Below, piece by piece: positions 1-8,872 of a stretch of 64,000 bases of DNA. The stretch is from Elephas maximus indicus. Its lineage: Eukaryota; Chordata; Mammalia; Proboscidea; Elephantidae. The translations under genes were made by a program, and so were the position numbers. The stretch spans positions 91,628,968 through 91,692,967 of the forward strand of contig NC_064830.1 of assembly GCF_024166365.1 (NCBI RefSeq), read 5' to 3'. Each line of letters starts with the position of its first letter. Within the stretch, counting starts at the first letter, position 1. Under the pieces are notes generated by a model. It had not been told where the DNA came from and ran no database searches. It saw nothing but the letters and a program-made list of their open reading frames with translations.

Positions 1-527
1 CTCTTCAGGAAATCACTGTTGAATGAATTTTGTGTTTCCTCATGAGGATGTCTCTTTATCTGAATCCCTAGTGTAGAGTCCATTGCACCATATTGTCATC
101 ATCTGTCTGTCTACACTGGCAGTGTCACATGTCCCATGGATAGGGATTGTGGGTTTTATTGCTGTCTATATTAGTGTGCATACAAAAGTCACTCAATAAA
201 TAATTGCAAAATAACAGCAAACGTATATACAGTGCTCACTGTGTGCCAGGCATTATTCTAGGGGCCTTACATATATTAACTTATTTCATCTTCGCCGTAC
301 CCCTTTGAGGGAGATACTTTCATTATCTCCATTTTAGAGATGAAGAACCAAGGCACAGCAAGATTGTCACACAGCCACTAAGTGGCTGAGCCAGGATTCT
401 ACCAGTTAGACTGGCCCCAGAGCCTATACTTAACCGTCATGCTGTGCTGCCTTTGGTCATCTGCAGAATGAGGTGCTGGTGTGTTTGTTTTTCTCTCACA
501 TCTCCTTGAACGTCTTTATTCCGTAAG
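1..527. other. CNPY4 intron 1 (partial)
   Basis: This is sequence upstream of the first visible CNPY4 exon. It carries no recognisable coding exon. It contains one MIR (about 218-455) and ends in a weak pyrimidine tract and an AG at 526-527. The first exon, expected to encode the signal peptide, must lie before the window start. Confidence 0.75.
218..455 (+). repeat. MIR SINE
   Basis: The core is recognisable: a 'tgtgccaggcattattctag' stretch, then 'ccattttagagatgaagaa', a 'cacagccactaagtggctga' stretch and a final 'gctgtgctgcct'. The order matches the MIR consensus in + orientation. It is an ancient, diverged copy inside CNPY4 intron 1. Confidence 0.85.
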
Positions 528-654
528 TCTGTAAGCTGCTGAGCCTGGAGCTACAGGAGGAGCTGAGCCGCACTGGTCGATCTCGAGAGATGCTGGAGCT
601 GGGGCAGGTGCTGGACACAGGCAAGAGGAAGAGACACGTCCCTTACAGCATTTC
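528..654 (+). CDS. CNPY4: CNPY4 exon 2
   Basis: The acceptor AG is at 526-527. The exon starts with the last two bases of a Val codon, then [16 protein letters not shown] and on to VPYSI, and stops two bases into a Ser codon before GTGAGT at 655. Length is 127 nt. It begins the saposin-like domain with its first cysteine. Confidence 0.9.
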
Positions 655-2647
655 GTGAGTCTTCCTTGGTGTCCCTTCACTGTAAGAGCCCTGAGAACTC
701 CTACAGCATCCAGGGAATCCTTATTTCCCCTCTTCCCACAGGGAGACAAGACTGGAAGAGGCCTTGGAGAATTTATGTGAGCGGATCCTAGATTACAGTG
801 TTCATGCTGAACGCAAGGGTTCACTGAGATACGCCAAGGTCAGACCCTTCTCCAGGGCAGCCATGGTGGGGGATCCCACCTCTTAGAGACAAAGACTTAT
901 ATTCCCTGAGGTCCACAAGAGATGTCTGCCCATCACTCCCCATCTCCAGTGTCCCCTTCCCATCATCAGACTCCCCCCTCTCACCTTCATGGAATTCACT
1001 CCTCAGTCTCCAGTAGTTGACAAAGTGGATATGGTGGGAAAGAGGAAGAAAGAGGTGGCCAGCAGGCTGATCCCATACAGGGGTATAGTGAGCGTAACCA
1101 GTGCCCAGGGGCAATCTCTAAGTTGCTTGGAGTCCCTCACATTCAAGCACCCAGGGGCAATCTCTATATTACATGCCTTCCCCAAATTTGAGCACCCAGA
1201 GGCGATCTCTAAGTTGTGTCCCCACCCCAATTTCAAGATGCATAGCCTTCGATAGTGGCAACTTGTCAGCAGAAACACCTTATCGCCTCTTGTCTGGCTG
1301 AGCCAGTTTTCATATTTGTGGCGCCTCGAAATGTTATTCCGCATGTCATCTGGCACCCCCTTCAACTTGCATCTCGGGGCAAGTGCCCCACTCTGCACCC
1401 ATCTAACCCCCGCACCCCACTACATCTCTGAACCCAAATTCCTCATCTCTCAGGGCCAGAGTCAGACCATGGCAACGCTGAGAGGCCTGGTTCAGAAGGG
1501 GGTGAAGGTGGATCTGGGGATACCTCTGGAGCTGTGGGACGAGCCCAGTGTGGAGGTCACGTTCCTCAAGAAGCAGGTAGGATAAGATATTGTGCTGCCC
1601 GAGGGGGGAGAAGGGGACCTGAGAGGAGAACTGGGTCCTAGAATTTGACAGTAGGAGACGTCTACCTCTGAGCAGGGAGAAGAGGGCAGAAGTGGTAAAA
1701 TGAAGACTACCGTGAATTGAAGTGGGCTTGGGAGAATACCAAGAAGTGATAACAGAGGCTAATAAATAACCCCTACGGCTTATTGTGGGAGCTCTGATTA
1801 GAGCTCGGCTGATAACCAAAAGGTTGGCAGTTGGAATCCACCAGCTGCTCTTTGGAAACGCTATGGGGCAGTTCTACTCTGTCCTATAGGGCTACTATGA
1901 GTTGGAATCAACTCGATGGCAATGGATTTGGTTTTTTAACTGCTTATTGAGCACTTGCTATGTGCCAGATTCAGGAGGCCATACTTCCCAGCTGCTGCCT
2001 CATTTACCCTCACAACAACCTCTTGAGGCAAGTACTATTACCATTCCCCATTTTACAGGCAAGGAGCTGAGATTCAGAGAAGTTCAATAAACTCCCTGGC
2101 ACAGAGTAGGTGCTAGGAAATGTTTATTGAGTGAATGGGCATCACACATCTAGTAAGCCAAGCTTAAAACCCAGGCTGCCTGCCTCTCCAAGGTCAGCCA
2201 GGTGGGATAGGGGAGACAGGAAGTGGAGAGCAGAGAGGAGGGTTTCCGAAGCCCAGCAGAACAGACGCCCTTTTGGCCCTTCCTCCTGACTAGTGTGAAA
2301 CAATGCTGGAGGAGTTCGAAGACGTTGTGGGAGACTGGTACTTCCACCACCAGGAGCAGCCCCTACAGCATTTTCTCTGTAAAAGGCACGTGCTTCCAGC
2401 TGCAGAAACTGGTAAGTGTGTGGGCTGGGCTCCTTTCCTGCGAGGTCACAACCTCCCCTATTTCCAGGACCAATATCTAAACCATCTTCTGTCACCCAAC
2501 CTAGCGTGTCTAGAGGAAACTTGGACTGGAAAGGAGGAGATCACAGATAGACAAGAGAAAACAGAAGGGGAGGAGGAGCATGAAGAGGAGGAAGAAGAGG
2601 TAACCAAGACACCAGGCCACCCCAAGCATGACCCAGAGGACCTTTGA
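528..2647 (+). CDS. CNPY4: CNPY4, canopy FGF signaling regulator 4 (exons 2-6)
   Basis: The gene is read as join(528..654, 742..838, 1454..1576, 2294..2411, 2505..2647). All five exons have GT/AG borders and keep one frame, giving 202 residues plus a stop. The protein begins [17 protein letters not shown] and ends in HPKHDPEDL, and can be followed along human CNPY4 (about 248 residues) by eye. Canopy proteins are ER-resident saposin-B-type proteins; CNPY4 (PRAT4B) is reported to influence TLR4 surface display. Visible cysteines (CKLL, NLCERI, CETML, FLCK, ACLEE) fit the saposin disulphide pattern. The C-terminus is a Glu-rich tail typical of the family. The signal-peptide exon is upstream of the window. 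No stop or frameshift is seen, so the gene looks functional. I saw no convincing AATAAA downstream. Confidence 0.94.
742..838 (+). CDS. CNPY4: CNPY4 exon 3
   Basis: A strong pyrimidine tract and CAG precede it. The first base completes the Ser codon left open by exon 2, followed by 32 codons from [18 protein letters not shown] to GSLRYAK. The donor is GTCAGA at 839. The phase agrees with both neighbours. Confidence 0.93.
1454..1576 (+). CDS. CNPY4: CNPY4 exon 4
   Basis: The exon holds 41 whole codons, [16 protein letters not shown] through EVTFLKKQ, between a tctctcag acceptor and a GTAGGA donor. It is highly conserved relative to human CNPY4 (mainly K to R and Y to F changes). Confidence 0.94.
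1784..1938 (+). repeat. AfroSINE in CNPY4 intron 4
   Basis: Standard AfroSINE order: a tRNA-like head ('agctcggctgataaccaaaa'), 'gaatccaccagctgctc', 'tatggggcagttctactctg', 'ctatgagttggaatcaactc' and a T-rich end. It is followed directly by a MIR. Confidence 0.88.
1939..2145 (+). repeat. MIR SINE
   Basis: The segment reads 'attgagcacttgctatgtgc', then 'ctcacaacaacctcttgagg', 'cccattttacaggcaaggag' and 'gcacagagtaggtgctagga', the MIR order in + orientation. The end may merge with an L2-like tail. Confidence 0.8.
2294..2411 (+). CDS. CNPY4: CNPY4 exon 5
   Basis: The acceptor is 'ctgactag'. The exon encodes [20 protein letters not shown] and continues to VLPAAET plus one base of the next codon. 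The donor GTAAGT at 2412 is consensus. It contains two of the family cysteines. Confidence 0.93.
2505..2647 (+). CDS. CNPY4: CNPY4 exon 6 (terminal coding exon)
   Basis: The acceptor 'caacctag' ends at 2504. Two bases complete an Ala codon, then [16 protein letters not shown], the acidic stretch [12 protein letters not shown] and the C-terminus HPKHDPEDL, with TGA at 2645-2647. The Glu run is shorter than in human CNPY4, as expected for a length-variable GAG/GAA tract. Confidence 0.92.
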
Positions 2648-3376
2648 CTTGTCTTGGAGCCCCCAGGAAGGGCAGGGGTCATGGAGAAGAACCTTCTGAC
2701 GTATGAGCTTTCCCTGCCCCACAGCTTTAATGCTGTATGTTGTGTGAGTGACCCATTCCAGGGCTTGTAGCTGTTCTCTCCTATCTGAGGCTAGGCAGGA
2801 TCCTGGTGGTACAGCATGGCATACTACTGGGAGAGGCTGGGAGCAGCAGGTTGAAGTCCTGCCCCAATAGATGGGCCCTCTGCCTGCCATCCAGCACCTT
2901 GAATGGCAGGTGTGTGTGCTGACAATACCCAAGGCTTTCCCCTTTAAATATCTCTATTGCTTCCAGAGGTCAGCAGTGACTTTGGGGCTGTGGAGCTTGG
3001 GAAAGTCCCTTTGCCTCTCTGGGTCTCAGTTTTCAGACCTTTACAGGAAGATCCCAGAGTAGACATTCTCTACACTGTTTACACTGTCTGTGTCCAGGAG
3101 GCTATGTGCCAGCAAACTGAACAAGAACGAGATCCTGGATGGGGATGGGACAACACTAAATTAGGCAGGTAGATACTTGGTCTAGTTCATATTGATTTCA
3201 CCAAGGGCCCGCCATATAATTTCACAGGTGTCAAATTTTTAAATCACTACTAAACTTTACATACATATATATACATATATATATGTTTCAGCTGGGCCTA
3301 AAGTTTCCGATAACTCCCTCTGCACACTGCCGTATACACATTATACCTGGCCAATATGTCAGCACCCAGAGAATAG
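2648..3376 (+). other. CNPY4 3' UTR and downstream spacer
   Basis: This is non-coding sequence after the CNPY4 stop. I see no canonical AATAAA, so the transcript end cannot be placed. An AT-rich alternating tract lies at about 3258-3286. No reading frame here has a credible protein. Confidence 0.5.
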
Positions 3377-3377
3377 T

Positions 3378-4810
3378 GCTGTTGGCTGCTGCCCTGTTAA
3401 AAGCTAATGGTGCTGGGGTGTTGCTCTCCTGCCCAGGTCCTACACTGCCTGGGCTCTGGGGCATCTCAACCCACTGCTGCCACTGCTACTGCCACTGGTG
3501 ATCTGGCATGGGGTAGGAGACAGCTGTTGTAATCCCTTAAGCATGGGTGCTGTTAAAAAAATGATTGTGAAGAAAATACCTGGAATTTATGTCTTCTCTT
3601 TGGAGATTGGGAAGACACTGATATAGGATGTAGAGAACAGCTGCTTCTTGAATGTCAATTTCCACGTATTGACAGTGTGTCAGACTCTCGCCATGGATCC
3701 TTAATTGTAGCAAGGCTATAATGCTATGGGATTCTCCCGGGGAGGCCAATTTCTGAGGGCAGTGGCTCAAAGATGCCCTCACCTCCCACAATCAATCTCA
3801 TCTCTGTTGAGGGACAGCATCAAGGTGTTTTTGGACTCCCTTGATGCCCAGGAGAGAGCTCTCCTGTCTGTGACTTGCTCAGGAAAATATTGAATGGTGG
3901 CGCTGCCTCCCAAAGCCATTCAAGAATGCCTGGTGCAAGCAGAATAGTGGCACGACCCCATAAAGGGGGATGCATACTGCAACTATAGCATTTTCTTGTT
4001 GGATATAAGTCAGGAGAGGGGTGTCAATGAGTCCTACAAGAAAAACCTAATGACCTTGAAGAAGTTTGTGATGGTGAAATTCCTCAATGATCCCATTGTG
4101 GACCCTGTGGATTCCGAGTGCTTTGGATTTTACAAAAGTGGCCAAGCCAAGGAAACCATCCCCTTACAGAACACCGCTTTGTACATATTGGACAGCCTGG
4201 GGCTGAAGGAAATGGGCAATGCAGGGAAGCCAGGCCTCCTGGCTACAGAAGGGGACTGTGTTAGTCATCTAGTGCTGCTGTAACAGAAATAACACAAGTG
4301 GATGGCTTTAACAAACAAGTTTATTCTCTCATAGTCTAATAGGCTAGAAGTCCAAATTCAGGGTGCCAGCTCCAGAGGAAGGCTTTCTCTGTTGTCTTCA
4401 GAGGAAGGTCCTTGTGATCAATCTTCCCCTGGACTAGGAGCTTCTCTGCGTAGGAACCCCGCGTCCAAAGGACACCCTCTGCTCCTGGTGCTTCTTTCTT
4501 GGTGGCAGGAAGTACTCCTGTGTCTGTGCTTGCTTTTTATATTTCAAAAGACACAATCCAATCTTGTATATTGAGCCCTACCTCATTAACATAACTACCG
4601 CCTATTCCACCTCATTAACATAGAGGTAAGATTTCCAACACATAGGAAAATCACATCAGATGACAAAATGGTGGATAATCACACAATACTGGGAATCATG
4701 GCCTAGCCAAATGGATATACATATTTTTGGGGGACACAATTCAATCCACGTCAAGCAACATCTTCAACCATCTGAAGAAAGTTTGATGCCCACATCATCC
4801 CCTTAAGTGA
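3378..4810 (+). pseudogene. PPT1 processed pseudogene, split by a solo LTR
   Basis: An intronless copy of palmitoyl-protein thioesterase 1 (lysosomal depalmitoylase, about 306 residues) can be followed from [18 protein letters not shown] near 3495 through [36 protein letters not shown] with the nucleophile motif GxSxG near 3735, [27 protein letters not shown], and the clean stretch [20 protein letters not shown] to LLATEGD at 4256. Homology resumes after the LTR (4754) and ends near 4810. Joined exons show it is a retrocopy. In-frame stops (for example a Trp codon read as TAG in the QAE-WHDP segment) and frameshifts near 3775 and 3900 kill it. The signal-peptide end (3378-3458) is poorly conserved. 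Downstream sequence to about 6150 may be old 3' UTR, which I cannot prove. Confidence 0.9.
4257..4753 (-). mobile_element. Solo LTR, MaLR-like, in the PPT1 pseudogene
   Basis: It has the same order as the LTR copies at 14502, 54892, 56236 and 58121: 'tgttagtcatctagtgctgc' at one end and 'cacaattcaatccacg' at the other, so termini are TG...CA in minus orientation. It interrupts the PPT1 copy just before the codon matching the catalytic His. Flanks GGGAC and GCAAC may be a decayed 5-bp duplication. Confidence 0.8.
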
Positions 4811-5005
4811 AACTCTCGTAGTTTGCACCAGGTCTCACGGAGCCGCTTCTACTTCCAAACTATGTGGGAAACAGTACCCTTCATGCCCAAACCTGAGCTC
4901 AGATCCGGCCTGCAACTAATCCTTCTCTCCCGTCATCATCTAATATGCCCTGCTTGGAAAGATCTAACATCTGAATCTTACCCTTTGCCTCATCCTATCA
5001 CCATA

Positions 5006-5173
5006 CGGGAAACCCTGGTGGTGTGATGGTTAAGAGTTCAGCTGCAAACCACAAGGTCAGCAGTTCAAATCCACGAGGCGCTCCTTGGAAACCCTATGGG
5101 GCAGTTCTGTTCTCCTGTAGGGTAGCTATGAGTCTGAGTTGACCCAACAGTGGGTTTGATTTTTTTTTTTATT
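5006..5173 (+). repeat. AfroSINE with 10-bp target duplication
   Basis: The element runs from 'aaaccctggtggtgtgatgg' to a T-run. Perfect direct repeats TATCACCATA flank it at 4996-5005 and 5174-5183, so both ends of the insertion are certain. Confidence 0.93.
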
Positions 5174-5183
5174 TATCACCATA

Positions 5184-6150
5184 TGGTGTTGAATGCAAGT
5201 TTAATTAACCAGTAAGCAGGGAGATTGTTTTACAAACCTTTTATGTGGTCAAGCTCAGGAAAAGGAGTCTGCTGTGAACCATGCCAGAACTGCACTCAGG
5301 CCCAGAGGAGACTGAACGAAAGCAATGAGATAGATCCTAAGGGCAGATACCTTTTCTGGGGGATTCAGAAAAGCCTGGTCACATTTCAAGCCAAGAGAAG
5401 AGTCCAGTACCCAGGGCTGAGTTATATAAATGCTCACTTTTGCTGGTGAAAATTTAACCTGTGCTTCGAAAAGTACTACCTGGATAATAATATGCCTTCT
5501 GTGGTATCTTAGCAATTACTAGACAAATTCCACTTGCTCCCATCTTGCCTCTGTAGGACTCATTTGTCTCAGGTAGTGATGAATTAGTCACTCTGATGTC
5601 AAAGAAGAATAGCACTCAGTTGCCTTGCTTAAGGGAGAAAATGTACATCTTGATAGATTGGCGGGGGGCAGGGGAGTGGTCAGGGTGGAAGTGAAAAATG
5701 AAGAGACAGCTGTTCTTTCCATTCCACCCTTGACTAAATCTGTCCTTGATTTCTTTATATGACTAGTGGTCTGGATTCAACTCACTACTACTGTCTTTAG
5801 CAGAGAATGGGAGGGAAAATGTGAAGAGACCAGGCTTTCTAATATCCATCCCCCAAAATCATATTTACCAGCATAGTTCAAACTGCTTCTGATGGGCTCT
5901 GTGAAAAAGTGCTCAGAAAGCTTGGGAAATCCTGTATACTTTTTCACCTCTTGGAGATCAACTCCCATTAGAATAATAAGGACTTGGAAAATTCCTGTTA
6001 CTGTAAAGAAAACTAAGGTTAATCTACCATTTCCCACATTATTTGTGCGTAGAAGTCTTAGTGTTCCCACACCCCTTGCCCCCACAAACCTATCAACACT
6101 TTCTTTGAGACTGTTCTGCAGAATGCCAGTTTGGGAAAAAGATTAGCTAT
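5184..6150. other. Non-coding spacer, possibly PPT1-copy 3' UTR
   Basis: It has no recognisable gene or repeat. Distance from the PPT1 pseudogene stop and the long PPT1 3' UTR make retro-copied 3' UTR a possible origin, but no poly(A) tail was found to confirm it. Confidence 0.35.
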
Positions 6151-6159
6151 GCTTTAAAC

Positions 6160-6348
6160 TAAGGAGCCCTGGTGGGGCAATGGTTGAAGCTATTGACTGC
6201 TTACCAAAGGTTAACGTTTGGAAACCACCAGGTGCTCCATGGGAAAAAGATGTGGCAGTCGGCTTCCGTAGAGATCTACAGCCTTGGAAACCCTGTGGGG
6301 TCACTATGAGTTGGAACCCAGTCAAAGGCAGTGGGTTTGGTTTTTTGG
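6160..6348 (+). repeat. AfroSINE, long variant
   Basis: Begins 'ggagccctggtggggcaatg'. It carries an extra block 'gatgtggcagtcggcttccg' between the tRNA-like head and the 'ccttggaaaccctg' segment that ordinary copies lack. Ends in 'gggtttggttttttgg'. Confidence 0.88.
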
Positions 6349-6589
6349 TTTATGCTCTGATGGAAGTACGTTCCTTTCCCTCTTTCAAGCCTTATCCTTC
6401 AACCAAAAGACGAGGATATTAAGAGCAAGAGCTGGGGGGTGGGGAGATGTGAATCGTTTAATTTTATGAGATTGTCTAAAAAAAATAGTTTCTTTAAAAA
6501 AGAAACTAATGGTGCTTTCTAATTGTGAAAGTTCAAGGAAGCGAGCAGACATAAACCCAGTACTGTCCAGTGGATTCCGAACCAGGAGA

Positions 6590-7115
6590 AGAACTGTATT
6601 TAAGCTTGAGGCGGTGCAATTTACGCCTGCGCAGATTGGGTAATGCGTGGAAATTAAAATCTCATATGTACGGCCGTTTCCGCCACCATACTTTACGGAA
6701 GCCCGTAGAGGACAAAATTTCTCCTGTTTTTTGGATTTTTTTTTTTTTTTTTTTTTCTTTCCCAGGAGGGGAGACTTAAGAGAGGCGATAAATCTGGGTC
6801 AAAGGTAGAGAGAATGGCTAAGGTTAGAGTGAGTGGGGGAAATGGGATATCCTTTGGGGAGCGATGGGTGCGATCTACCACGGAAGCGTGGGAAGGGAGG
6901 GCGGACTGAAGGCGCTGAGGGGCGGGCCGGTCGCGTAGGAGAAAGGGGAGGCTGGGAAATACCATTTTCAGAAGCGGATTGCGGGAGATACTACCTGAAG
7001 GGCGTGGTAAAGATGAGACCTGGAAGATGCCACTTGGGTAGTGGCCGGAGTCGGGCGCGCGCGGAAACGCGGAGGAATTGACTGTCGCCCACAGCCCCAC
7101 TTTCTGTGTCCTCAG
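6590..7115 (+). promoter_or_regulatory. MBLAC1 promoter and 5' non-coding region (putative)
   Basis: CpG density rises here, with a 'tacgcctgcgcagattgggt' stretch (NRF1-like half site and inverted CCAAT) near 6622 and 'gggcgcgcgcggaaacgcgg' near 7054. It ends in 'ctttctgtgtcctcag', a strong 3' splice site at 7101-7115. This implies a non-coding first exon upstream, as in human MBLAC1. A T-run at 6728-6756 splits the region. The transcription start is not visible. Confidence 0.5.
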
Positions 7116-7132
7116 CCGGTCCCTCTCCTGCC

Positions 7133-7873
7133 ATGAGTAACCTGGTGCGGACCGAGCCGCTGCGCGGGGAGCCCCCTCTGCTGGTGCCTGGTGGCCCCTA
7201 CTCCGTCGTGGTTCTGCTGCAGGGCTACGCGGAGCCCGAAGGAGTCAGTGATGCCGTGCGCGCCGATGGTTCCGTGACCCTTGTGCTGCCCCAAGACTGG
7301 GCCCTGGGCTCCAGCCACCGAGAGCCCCCTTCCGGGGACGGCGGGTCGAAGAGCGCCCTGAAGGAGGCGGCCCGTGGCCCTATAGTCGTGGACACTGGGG
7401 GCCCCTGGGCTCGGGAGGCGCTGCTGGGGGCCCTAGCGGGGCAGGGCGTGGCCCCGGGAGACGTGACTCTGGTAGTGGGGACCCACGGGCACTCTGATCA
7501 CATCGGGAATCTGGGGCTGTTCCCGGGGGCGGCTCTTCTGGTCTCGCACGACTTCTGCCTCCCGGGGGGCCGCTACCTCCCCCACGGGTTAAGTGAGGAG
7601 CGACCCCTGCGGCTGGGTCCCGGTCTCGAGGTGTGGGCCACGCCGGGCCACGGGGGTCAGAAGGACGTGAGCGTGGTGGTGGCGGGCACAGCCCTGGGCA
7701 CCGTAGTGGTGGTGGGCGACGTGTTTGAACGCGATGGGGACGAGGACTCCTGGCAGGCACTGAGCGAGGACCCGGTGGCCCAGGAGCGGAGCCGGAAGAG
7801 GATCCTAAGCGCTGCCGATGTGGTCGTGCCTGGTCACGGCGCCCCCTTTAAGGTGGTCAGGGAAGACTCATAG
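7133..7873 (+). CDS. MBLAC1: MBLAC1, metallo-beta-lactamase domain-containing protein 1
   Basis: Single coding exon of 246 codons. The start is the ATG at 7133, in a good Kozak context (G at -3); the frame is open upstream only via a GTG, which is not used as a normal start. Human MBLAC1 starts at MRTEPL; here that Met is Val and the protein starts four residues earlier as MSNLVRTEP. Metal ligands are all present: HGHSDH at residues 118-123, the PGHGG His at 173, Asp196 in VVGDVFE and His235 in [13 protein letters not shown]1 is a zinc hydrolase of the glyoxalase-II/RNase-Z fold, reported to act as an endonuclease in 3'-end processing of replication-dependent histone pre-mRNA. The C-terminus stops at VVREDS, about 20 residues short of the human protein; the lost tail is outside the catalytic fold. 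The gene is GC-rich and unbroken. Confidence 0.96.
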   Translation: MSNLVRTEPLRGEPPLLVPGGPYSVVVLLQGYAEPEGVSDAVRADGSVTLVLPQDWALGSSHREPPSGDGGSKSALKEAARGPIVVDTGGPWAREALLGALAGQGVAPGDVTLVVGTHGHSDHIGNLGLFPGAALLVSHDFCLPGGRYLPHGLSEERPLRLGPGLEVWATPGHGGQKDVSVVVAGTALGTVVVVGDVFERDGDEDSWQALSEDPVAQERSRKRILSAADVVVPGHGAPFKVVREDS

Positions 7874-8245
7874 CAGAGACAAAGGGTTCCGGCAAGACCA
7901 ACAGGAACCCGAGGTGGGAAACTAGGAGGTCATCCTCCACCGACAAGGACTGGGAAGGTGCTGAACTCTTGTCAGGAAAGCCCTCCAGGCCCAGGAACTG
8001 GCTTCCAGGAGACAGAGGACCCCATCAGCCAGAGATGGAGAGGAGTCAAGGATGGTCACTTCTAGCCCTTGCAAAAGGCAGGTGTTCTGATGAAGACAGA
8101 CTACCCCTCTAGCCACTGCCACCACCAGTATCACTCTATGCCAGTGTCTGGAATCAGACTAGGGCCAGGGACTGGCTCAGCTCTGTGTGTAACCTCCCAG
8201 GCTTTCATGGGTTAAATGGGGACAATGTTCTTGTGAGTCCACCAA

Positions 8246-8260
8246 AATAAAAATAATAAA
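8246..8260 (+). terminator. MBLAC1 polyadenylation signals (two AATAAA)
   Basis: AATAAA occurs at 8246-8251 and again at 8255-8260, about 380 nt after the MBLAC1 stop on the same strand. No other AATAAA precedes them, so they probably end the transcript. Confidence 0.7.
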
Positions 8261-8324
8261 TATAGAAAACTGCACTGGAAATTATACTGCCGCAATATAA
8301 ATGTAAAACATTAATGGTGATAAC

Positions 8325-8536
8325 CATTTACCAATACCAGTTGCCATGGATTCTGTACCAACTCATGGTGACCTCATGTGTGTCAGAGTAGAACTGTCCT
8401 CTGAGGGTTTTCAGTGGCTGACTTTTCCAAAGTAGATCACCAGGTCTTTTTTCCAAGGTGCCAGTAGGTGGACTTGAACCTCCAACCTTTCTGTTAGCAC
8501 TGAGCAGATTTACCATTTGAATCGCTCAGGGTCTCT
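8325..8536 (-). repeat. AfroSINE, old diverged variant
   Basis: On the + strand it reads 'ccaactcatggtgacctcat', 'agtagaactgtcctctgagg', 'caccaggtcttttttccaag', 'gacttgaacctccaaccttt'. This is the older subtype, with the head less similar to the young consensus. Confidence 0.75.
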
Positions 8537-8872
8537 AAGTGATAACCATGCATATATAGTAATCAGCAACTGCTGCAGGGAGGGGCTTTGGCCAGTTGCC
8601 TATTTCTCACAGGGTGTAGGCTGCCGAGAGAAGGTGCAGGACATAGAGGTGACATGTCAGTTATCTCACTTTCATTCATTCATTCAATGAATTTTTGGAA
8701 TCTGCAATTTCTCAGACACCATTCTAGGTCGTGGGAGTCTGGGTGGTGCAAGTGGTTAAGTGCTCAACTACTGGCCAAAAGGTTGGTGGTTCAAACCCTC
8801 CCAAAGGTGCCTCAGAAGACAGGCCTGGTAATCTGGTTCCAAAAGGTCACAACTTTGGAAACCTTAGGGAGC

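Noticed and set aside
2570-2605. GAG/GAA microsatellite as a separate repeat
   Set aside because: It is the coding acidic tail of CNPY4 exon 6.
7106-7132. Upstream extension of the MBLAC1 frame
   Set aside because: It begins with GTG and runs across a splice acceptor (7114-7115); the ATG at 7133 is the first credible start.
7380-7760. 126-codon minus-strand frame opposite MBLAC1
   Set aside because: A Pro/Arg-rich antisense frame created by the GC-rich MBLAC1 coding exon.
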